Source: Gymnopus androsaceus JB14 (Eukaryota; Basidiomycota; Agaricomycetes; Agaricales; Omphalotaceae). Taken from it: 11,816 nucleotides of DNA. Below the pieces are notes generated by a model. It ran no database searches and was not told where the DNA came from. It saw only the letters and a list, made by a program, of their open reading frames with translations. How positions within the stretch are numbered: position 1 is the stretch's first letter; every line of letters begins with the position of its first letter. Shown here one piece after another: positions 6,724 to 11,816 of the stretch. The position numbers and the translations under genes are program-made. The stretch is taken from positions 1-11,816 of the forward strand of contig ML770284.1 in the NCBI GenBank assembly GCA_009733575.1, read 5' to 3'.

Positions 6724-8529
6724 TCAGCGACGAGTGACCGGGTTAGCCTCACGGTGTGCCTTCACCGCCAATGAGACCTGTTCTCGAGGACCATTCCAGG
6801 TTGGGAGGGAGGCAAAGGTACATTTGAAGGTGTTATGAGTGTCCGATTTGCAGATGGTGCACTCAACTGCTTCGAGGTAAATGGAGATGGAGGCACCAGT
6901 GTCTCTGCAGGACCAGGAGCAGTGGCTGATACCCCTGATGAACCGGCGCATTTCGTTGTTCTCGCGTGCAGCAATGAGTGGGTCCATGTTGGAGGAGACC
7001 GGTGCAGTGAAAAGCATCCAGACCGGCCAGTCTATATGGATGTGGCGGTATTTGTAGGGCTGGAGTTGGAGGAAGAAGGTGTTGACGTGGTTGAGCACCT
7101 TCTCCGGAGTTGGTTCTGGACCGGCAATGAGGCGCGCGCAGAGCGCATGGTATTCCTGGCTCGCAAACAAAAATTCCTTGAGGGCCCAGAGCGCGAGCTT
7201 TTGGGTAGCTTCATCATCAGATAGTTGATCAGTGCGAATGGCGGCTGTAGCCCAGGACTCCTCGTTGTCTTTGAGGAAGTTGATATGCATGCCCAACCCA
7301 GGGCTGACACCAATTGTTCGCAGGAAGCAGAGGAAGTTCCGGTCTTGGATCCAGTAGAATTCGACTAGGATAGTTTTGACTCCAGTGTATTTGCCAGGGG
7401 TTGTACTATTCTCCCCCGCCGATGCCTTCGACTTCTTTCCCTTCTTTCCCTTCTTCTCTGGTTTATCGTCCCTGGGTGCGATGGAGGCAATCTCAGTGAG
7501 GTATTGGGCAATGATGGTCCCTGGCTCAATGCCAAGGCTGGTGAGGCATTTTTTGACTAGTTCGACAGCCTCTGGGATAGCTTTCCAGTACTCACGGCCT
7601 GAGTTGAAGATAGTGAGCGCTGCCCAGCATTCCGGATTGGCTGCAAGCGCAACGAGCTTTTCCGGGGGGATGCCATCTACGTAGAATTCGCGGTTCCGTA
7701 CAAATTGGTCGTAGTTCCCGTCGGAGAAGGTAATCCTCGCGTCAATGAGACAGGCAAGTTTTTCCTCCGAGGGAACGTACACAGGGAGCTTGCCATTGGG
7801 GCACTCGTTGCGGCGGGTTGAGAGAGCGTTCATTCCACGTGCTGGGTCCGTTGGCTTAGGGAATTCAGTGAATACGGCCCTGGGGACAGGGATCTCTTCA
7901 CGACGGCTAGGGCCTGCATTGGGGCGGATTATGGGGATTGCAGCAGACATGGGTCTTTTGCCTTTGTCGTTGGTAGCGGTGCTGCAGAAGCCACCGACAG
8001 TAACGCCAGCGTCATGGAACGATTGGTCAAGTTGGGACATCTGGGCCTGAGTTAAGCCATTAGGACCATTGCCGGTGATATCAGCAATTTGGGAGCCAGT
8101 GATGTCGTAGTCGTTGATCTGGGAGGGCGTGAATGGGTTGTTGCCATTGTTCCCCTCTGGATTTCCTGGGGGGGGGTTGCGGTTGAAACGGAACGGAATG
8201 GCTTTCCCTGGGCCACTCATCTCGACATCACCATCCAGGGATGCATGAGGGCCTACCACCACTTCAATATCATCGTCTTCATCATCTGGGACAAGAGGGG
8301 TGGTACTGCCGCCGCTGTAACGCGTGGGGGAGTCTTCTCGAGCAGCGGGAGTAGGGATACGACGGCGATCGCGACTGGGGGAGCCAACGACCCGATCGGC
8401 CCGCGCAATATCCCCGAAGCCCATTTTCATCGCCTTCATTGGTTCTTCAGAGGGCGGGGGAGGGGAGGGAATAGGGCCTTCGAAGATTGACTTTTTGGTG
8501 TCAGCATTGGGAGAGGCTGTGGTCGACAT
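6724..8529 (-). CDS. LINE ORF1 protein (Gag-like RNA-binding protein with CCHC knuckle), 601 aa, intact
   Basis: ORF1 proteins bind the element RNA and form the RNP used in target-primed reverse transcription. The frame is uninterrupted from ATG 8529-8527 to TGA 6726-6724. The N-terminal ~220 residues are low complexity and likely disordered (SPPPPSEEP, a DDEDDDIE acidic run, PPPGNPEGNNGNN). Residues about 245-480 look globular, split by a Lys-rich patch (KPEKKGKKGKKSKAS, near 355-370). The C-terminus has a perfect CX2CX4HX4C zinc knuckle at residues 557-570 (CTICKSDTHNTFKC), followed by WNGP. The first ATG follows a short leader with upstream stops. The frame is intact and CpG-rich, unlike the broken ORF2 of the same element. 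I recognise the general type from fungal LINEs rather than a named family; a different Gag-like origin is unlikely given the adjacent endonuclease-RT. Confidence 0.85.
   Translation of the reverse strand: MSTTASPNADTKKSIFEGPIPSPPPPSEEPMKAMKMGFGDIARADRVVGSPSRDRRRIPTPAAREDSPTRYSGGSTTPLVPDDEDDDIEVVVGPHASLDGDVEMSGPGKAIPFRFNRNPPPGNPEGNNGNNPFTPSQINDYDITGSQIADITGNGPNGLTQAQMSQLDQSFHDAGVTVGGFCSTATNDKGKRPMSAAIPIIRPNAGPSRREEIPVPRAVFTEFPKPTDPARGMNALSTRRNECPNGKLPVYVPSEEKLACLIDARITFSDGNYDQFVRNREFYVDGIPPEKLVALAANPECWAALTIFNSGREYWKAIPEAVELVKKCLTSLGIEPGTIIAQYLTEIASIAPRDDKPEKKGKKGKKSKASAGENSTTPGKYTGVKTILVEFYWIQDRNFLCFLRTIGVSPGLGMHINFLKDNEESWATAAIRTDQLSDDEATQKLALWALKEFLFASQEYHALCARLIAGPEPTPEKVLNHVNTFFLQLQPYKYRHIHIDWPVWMLFTAPVSSNMDPLIAARENNEMRRFIRGISHCSWSCRDTGASISIYLEAVECTICKSDTHNTFKCTFASLPTWNGPREQVSLAVKAHREANPVTRR
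6820..6861 (-). other. CCHC zinc knuckle of ORF1
   Basis: CTICKSDTHNTFKC gives CX2CX4HX4C with all four ligands present, 31 residues before the stop codon. This is the canonical retroviral-type nucleic-acid-binding knuckle. Confidence 0.85.
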
Positions 8530-9144
8530 CTAGTCTCTGGATTAGTTAAGTGCATCCTCGGTGGACGTATTTCGATTAATACATACTTTAAACAATGAGT
8601 TCAGAGTAGTTTGGGTAGAGATAGGTTCTAGAGTAGTTAGAGTGCAGATGGGAGGAGTGCTGTTTTTATGGATGGGGATTCCTGAGAGAAATTAAGGCAG
8701 GCCGCTCATTTTAAGGTGGGGTTGGGTGTGGGATACTTACTGTGAAGTTGCACGTGTCTTTTTTCCGAAAACTGGGGGGACCATAGTGGCAGCGAGAGTG
8801 GGTTTTCGTTCAGGATGGTTTTGCGGGCAGAGGGCATCGTCATGGATGAGAGCAAAGGAGCTTTCCATTCAGTTTGGATTCAATTTATTCGTTGCGCTTC
8901 TTTTGACCCGCGGACTCAATTGTCCGTAACTTAATTGGAAGGGTTCCGTTGGTTGAGTTGCAGCTCTTCAATTGTAGTTTGTACGGTAGAATTTCATTGC
9001 GCTCGGGTTCGAGCCTGCGTGGACTGGTCGCCTAGCAGTAGGGCATCGTTCATGGGGCTCTAGTCGACTTATTTACTGCGACTGGGGGAAAGTGTGCGTT
9101 TAGCGCCCGTTTGATGGTCGCCGTAGCGGATCAAGAGGCCCCCC
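8530..9144. other. Gene-free stretch, probably including the LINE 5' leader
   Basis: No supportable gene. Immediately upstream of ORF1 (minus sense) there are three AACTACTCT-type repeats (8600-8650), probably part of the LINE leader. A possible 59-nt intron lies at 8682-8740. A tRNA B-box-like GGTTCGAGCC at 9008-9017 lacks a foldable tRNA around it. A small repeat, GGGCATCGT(T)CATGG, occurs near 8834 and 9043. Confidence 0.4.
8682..8740 (-). other. Candidate spliceosomal intron (59 nt)
   Basis: The minus strand reads GTAAGTAT at 8740-8733, a near-perfect fungal donor. It continues through CCTTAATTT as a possible branch region and ends TCTCTCAG at 8682. The length suits basidiomycete introns. 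The flanking exon gives only short frames, so whether a transcript crosses it is unknown. Confidence 0.3.
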
Positions 9145-9314
9145 TCCTCTTATAAGTTTTATCTAGTGTGCCCGGGCCAAAATTGGAGTCTGGGGCTGTG
9201 AGAAAACAAGCTCAAGTGTGTGTGTGGACCTTTACACTACCTCTTGAGCTCACTTGCTCATGGCCTCAAACTCAAATTTTGACTTGGGCACACTAGATAA
9301 AACTTATAAGAGGA
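9145..9314. repeat. Fold-back (hairpin) repeat with 29-bp perfect terminal arms
   Basis: Bases 9145-9173 are exactly the reverse complement of 9286-9314. Inward the pairing continues imperfectly (AAAATT, GAGTC/GAGTT, GAGCTCAAG) nearly to the centre, leaving a GT-rich loop near 9215-9240. The outer ends contain CTTATAAG, itself a palindrome, so an 8-bp target duplication cannot be told apart from the arm. No other flanking duplication is seen. It also forms the first part of the larger tandem repeat described separately. Confidence 0.8.
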
Positions 9315-9416
9315 ACATACTGCAAGTAATAAAATTGCAGAGTATTATCTTGCTTTGGTACAGCCTTGAAAGGACCTGGCTCAAGATTTAAGTATGTGAA
9401 TTATATATTTTTGGCA

Positions 9417-9425
9417 ATTAATACT
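9417..9425. other. Left target site duplication ATTAATACT
   Basis: Exact 9-bp match to 11228-11236, abutting the left terminal inverted repeat. Confidence 0.85.
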
Positions 9426-9683
9426 GGATAATTCTACTGAACAACCCCCTTGCTGGCAACAACCCTCCCAAAAAAGGAAATTTTTGCAAAAGCTAGTTTG
9501 GCAACCCCATCACACTTTTGTCACACATTTTCGGGTGTGATTTTTTCAATCTTTTGTGTGTGTTTTTTTCAAAATAAAATAAAAGTCTGCTACCACCTCA
9601 TGCCTCATCTTACTTAAGTTGCAATACAAACAGCTCAGATTCCCAAACAGGGCTGGTGGCACTGTGGCAGTATCTGAAATATA

Positions 9684-9882
9684 TGTTAGGTAAATACTGT
9701 TGGATAAGCACTTAGCCGTTGGTTGTCCGGCCACTCTGCACATCATATTACCCCTATCCATTCCTGTATATAAAGTATGTAGTTACAATTTACCAATTAA
9801 TTGTTCTTGTCCCCATCCATCTCAATGCTCAATCCCCTCCTCTGTTGAGGTTGAACCGACTGAGCCCACTCATTACTCAACA
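9684..9882 (+). repeat. LTR-like repeat, copy A (199 bp)
   Basis: Starts TGTTAGGTAAATAC and ends CTCAACA. It shares GGTTGTCCGG, a TATA box (TATATAAAG at 9767-9775), CAATTAATTGTTCTTG-like sequence and GAGGTTGAACCGACTGAG with copies B and C. TG...CA ends plus a TATA box indicate an LTR. It is the most diverged of the three and holds an extra ~18 bp near its start. Confidence 0.65.
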
Positions 9883-10036
9883 AATACCCTTCCATTGGTT
9901 GTCCGGCTGCTCTGCACACCATATATAAAGTAGGTAGACATGAGTTATCAATCAATCATTCTTGCCCCATTCTCAATGGTCAATTCCCTCCTTGCTGAGG
10001 TTGTACCCGCTGACTGAGCTTGTCTGCCTCTTAACA
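9883..10036 (+). repeat. LTR-like repeat, copy B (154 bp, lacks its first bases)
   Basis: Begins AATACCCTTCCATTGG directly after copy A and ends CTCTTAACA. It is very close to copy C (AAGTAGGTAGA, GTTATCAATCAATCATT, CCCTCCTTGCTGAGGTT, GAGCTTGTCTGCCTCTTAAC). Relative to A and C it lacks about 24 bp just before the TATA box (9922-9930), probably a deletion between ATAT microhomologies. Confidence 0.7.
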
Positions 10037-10050
10037 GATTATGAGACTGG
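10035..10050 (+). promoter_or_regulatory. Candidate primer-binding site (elongator tRNA-Met anticodon arm type)
   Basis: CAGATTATGAGACTGG spans the end of copy B. Its complement contains CAGTCTCATAATCTG, which equals the anticodon stem-loop of yeast elongator tRNA-Met as I remember it. The position right after an LTR end supports the reading. Confidence 0.55.
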
Positions 10051-10877
10051 ATGCTTGCTGATCCTGTTTGCCCTTATCCCCATTGCTGTACTCACCGTGC
10101 TCATTTCCATCAACACTTGCTGTACCTGTTTGTCACTGCATTTATATGCCTGTTGTTTGTCTGCACTCGGTGTACCCATTGCTGTGTTTCTATGCTCATT
10201 GTTTGTCTGCACTTGTTGTGCTTGCTGCCAAATTTCTACACCTGTCATTTATCATGGCACTCATTGTGTCCGTTACCAGTTCCAGTGGGAGCTCTGTGAT
10301 GCTTTATCATTTCATTGCATGTATGTGCCCCAACTTCACCCTTGTTGAAAGATACACTTGCGATCATGGACACATGATCAGGTACTTTGTACCGTGATAT
10401 TCAACATTGGCTTACCAATCACCACAATCACATTCCTATGTGTTGATATCATTTGATTAATGTCATTCGCTATTTACGTACATGTGATTATAGCTAGGAT
10501 ATCAACTGCTGATGTATATACATACATCACATTGTAGGGACCATTGTCTGCATGGACACTTACCAATACTGTACCTATTATTAGATTTAGGGTACTGTAC
10601 AGTTTTACAGACATTTAGTATATAAGCTGTAGTAGTTTACCTGTAGTCCCCATTGCTCTGCATACTACTGCTTTACTGTCCTCTCAGACAATACTAAGCT
10701 CTCTCACATAACTGTTTCACTCCTCAAGCCTTACACTTGGTTAGTAATGTGATTTCATCATTTGTCTCACTTGCTGTTCAACAACCCTATCCATTCAGAA
10801 CCTCTTTGTTCCACAGATCTAATGGTATTGCTTGTTGTATGTCTATTCTCTGTGCTACACAACTGTACAAGTGGGAG
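10037..10877 (+). other. Non-coding interior of the LTR-like element
   Basis: There are no Gag or Pol motifs in any frame. The short plus-strand frames are Cys/Leu-biased translations of repetitive TTGTTTGTCTGCACT-type sequence (10150-10225). Two hairpins are visible: 9-bp arms GTTGATATC at 10442-10450 and GATATCAAC at 10498-10506, and an 8-bp stem at 10510-10529. A short purine run, AAGTGGGAG, directly precedes copy C as a possible polypurine tract. The layout resembles a TRIM-like non-autonomous element. Confidence 0.45.
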
Positions 10878-11065
10878 TGTTGGGTAAATACCCTTCCATT
10901 GGTTGTCTGGCCCCTCCACACACTATATGTACCCCTATCTGCTTCCATATATATAAAGTAGGTAGATACAAGTTATCAATCAATCATTGATGCCCCTATT
11001 CTTGATGGTCGATTCCCTCCTTGCTGAGGTTATACCCACTGACTGAGCTTGTCTGCCTCTTAACA
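10878..11065 (+). repeat. LTR-like repeat, copy C (188 bp)
   Basis: Starts TGTTGGGTAAATACCC and ends CCTCTTAACA. The TATA box is at 10950-10958. It is nearly identical to copy B over the shared part, preceded by a purine run, and so is a candidate 3' LTR. The flank after it (GTATA) matches the flank before copy A (ATATA) at 4 of 5 bases, a weak target duplication. The sequence after it also faintly resembles the primer site, so it could be another 5' LTR stub. Confidence 0.65.
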
Positions 11066-11133
11066 GTATAAAGACTCCAGATTATCTCTGATCTTCACAA
11101 AAAAAAATTGAGTTCTGAGGCAAATTTATATGC

Positions 11134-11171
11134 TGTGACCTCAATGTGACCATGTGTGACCATATGTGACC
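11134..11171 (+). repeat. Four TGTGACC motifs at about one helical turn spacing
   Basis: Copies at 11134-11140, 11145-11151, 11155-11161 and 11165-11171 have start intervals of 11, 10 and 10 bp. They lie just inside the right end of the transposon. The left end has looser counterparts (GTCACAC near 9519 and GTGTGA near 9535). Confidence 0.8.
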
Positions 11172-11227
11172 TCAACTGGGTTGTTAAATAAGACTTGAGC
11201 CAAGGAGGTTGTTGAGTAGAATTATCC

Positions 11228-11236
11228 ATTAATACT
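11228..11236. other. Right target site duplication ATTAATACT
   Basis: Exact 9-bp match to 9417-9425, abutting the right terminal inverted repeat. Confidence 0.85.
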
Positions 11237-11312
11237 CCCTAGAGCTTCAGGATAGTTTCAAAATTCACTCAATCTGTTCAATTCTATTGAGAACCGAATG
11301 AGTTATTGTGCC
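11228..11312 (+). repeat. Tandem repeat unit 1, right part
   Basis: This continues unit 1 after the transposon. CTGTTCAATTCTATTGAGAAC aligns with CGTTCAACTCCGTTGAGAATT at the end of unit 2, followed by matching (G)AGTTATT / GAGCTATT. The right limit is approximate. Confidence 0.6.
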
Positions 11313-11640
11313 TTTTGTGTTCAGTGTGCTTGGAGATGGAGTGAGACACATGTGCTCAAGTTTTGCTTGCTCACAGTCTTAAACTTAAATTTTCTCCAAG
11401 GGCTCACTAGATATAATTCATATGAGCTCCAGACTGCCAGGAATAAAGTTTCCGAAGGTATTTTTGTGAGTTATTTTGGTTTTGGAAGTAAGCACTTATT
11501 GGAGCTTTGAGATTTAGGTACAAGGAATTATATATATATTTGTTAATCTACATATATTCATTCTTGAAGCCTCAAACTTGCTTTCAAACACGTCCAAACG
11601 CGTTCAACTCCGTTGAGAATTGAGCGAGCTATTACAGTGC
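11313..11640 (+). repeat. Tandem repeat unit 2 (undisrupted, diverged)
   Basis: It begins with a shorter fold-back like unit 1 (CAGTGTGCTTGGAGA, and the complementary TCTCCAAG at 11393-11400). It runs through AGATTTAGGTACAAGGAATT to TTGAGAATTGAGCGAGCTAT. It has no insertion where unit 1 carries the 1.8-kb transposon. Confidence 0.6.
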
Positions 11641-11816
11641 GGGGCGACTTTGCACGCAGGCAATGCTTTACATGTGAGATACTGTAAATATGTACTTACG
11701 TGATCCCATCGTGGCTCATGATGGACGACCCAATGTGTCTGAACACACACGGGATTTAGAAAAAAATCCGTCGAGCGTATTTTTAATCTAAAATTTGACA
11801 TTTTTACACATCTATC
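11641..11816. other. Unassigned right edge
   Basis: I see no gene, RNA or clear repeat here. Short frames on either strand have no recognisable content. Confidence 0.4.

Larger units (their letters stand above)
920..8529 (-). mobile_element. Non-LTR retrotransposon (LINE), two ORFs, 3' end interrupted by copia
   Basis: The minus strand carries ORF1 with a CCHC knuckle (8529-6724), a gap of about 470 nt, and a degenerate ORF2 with AP-type endonuclease, reverse transcriptase, RNase H and a terminal CCHC finger. This order matches the RNase-H-bearing LINEs (Tad/I-like) common in fungi. The element is truncated in the window at 920 by the copia LTR; the rest of its 3' end should lie beyond the copia element. 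Its 5' end is somewhere right of 8529 but I cannot place it: no 5' target duplication can be matched because the 3' boundary is not visible. Confidence 0.88.
9145..9425 (+). repeat. Tandem repeat unit 1, left part
   Basis: This starts with the fold-back and continues to the insertion point at 9425. Its right portion aligns with unit 2: ACTAGATAAAACTTATAAGAG with ACTAGATATAATTCATATGAG, and AGATTTAAGTATGTGAATTA with AGATTTAGGTACAAGGAATTA. Unit 1 is split here by the transposon at 9426-11227. Confidence 0.65.
9426..11227. mobile_element. 1.8-kb non-autonomous DNA transposon, Mutator-like by its 9-bp TSD
   Basis: The left end begins GGATAATTCTACTGAACAACC and the right end, read in reverse, begins GGATAATTCTACTCAACAACC: 25 of 27 terminal bases match. 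A perfect 9-bp direct repeat, ATTAATACT, flanks both ends (9417-9425 and 11228-11236). A 9-bp duplication with longish inverted repeats is typical of MULEs. No transposase frame is present. Subterminal GTCACA/TGTGAC motifs occur at both ends. Much of the interior (9684-11065) is LTR-like sequence, so the original transposon may have been only about 420 bp (a MITE). Confidence 0.8.

Noticed and set aside
6522..6752. 76-residue minus-strand frame overlapping the end of ORF1
   Set aside because: Its content is the translation of a polypyrimidine tract (Pro/Phe/Leu runs), with no motif.
6835..8533. Long plus-strand frames antisense to ORF1 (up to 133 residues)
   Set aside because: They are open because of the GC-rich codon use of ORF1 on the other strand and carry no recognisable domain.
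9008..9017. tRNA gene suggested by B-box GGTTCGAGCC with an A-box-like TGGTTGAGTTG at 8950
   Set aside because: The T-stem does not pair and no acceptor or anticodon stem can be drawn; the B-box is short enough to occur by chance. A decayed tRNA-derived SINE is not excluded.
9962..10397. Cys/Leu-rich plus-strand reading frames that look like small secreted or membrane proteins
   Set aside because: Three overlapping frames share the same bias, caused by TTGTTTGTCTGCACT-type repeats within an LTR element; no family resemblance or Kozak-like context.
1..11816. CRISPR array, rRNA, prokaryotic operon or defence system
   Set aside because: No spaced identical short repeats with unique spacers, no rRNA-like conserved blocks, and all coding regions are eukaryotic retroelement proteins.

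Overview
The window looks like a transposon-dense intergenic stretch of a fungal genome, probably a basidiomycete (Agaricomycete). I infer this from the family type of the LINE proteins (an ORF1 with a CCHC knuckle; an ORF2 ordered endonuclease, reverse transcriptase, Cys cluster, RNase H, CCHC finger) and from the copia and other LTR signals. I see no host housekeeping gene, rRNA, tRNA or CRISPR array. All recognisable coding capacity belongs to retroelements on the minus strand.

Positions 1-919 (minus strand) are the 5' end of a Ty1/copia LTR retrotransposon: an LTR (707-919), a primer-binding site matching the anticodon arm of an initiator Met tRNA, a leader, and the first 193 codons of Gag running off the left edge. 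This element has landed inside the 3' end of a LINE, breaking ORF2 exactly at 919/920.

Positions 920 to at least 8529 (minus strand) are that LINE. ORF1 (6724-8529) is intact. ORF2 (frame open from 6251 down to 920) is a pseudogene with one in-frame TGA, three frameshifts and a lost endonuclease aspartate. The 470-nt gap between the ORFs holds a long polypurine/G-rich tract and a hairpin. Positions 8530-9144 hold no gene I can support, only a weak candidate intron.

Positions 9145-11816 are non-coding nested repeats. Two diverged tandem copies of a roughly 350-bp hairpin-bearing repeat lie there. The first copy is split by a 1,802-bp insertion (9426-11227) with terminal inverted repeats and a perfect 9-bp target duplication (ATTAATACT), the signature of a Mutator-like non-autonomous DNA transposon. 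The second copy acts as a natural empty site. The insertion itself contains three LTR-like direct repeats with TATA boxes. One of them is followed by a primer-binding site that matches the elongator tRNA-Met anticodon arm.

The layout is therefore insertions within insertions: LTR element inside DNA transposon inside tandem repeat on the right, copia inside LINE on the left. All calls come from reading the sequence and remembered family features; no search was run.
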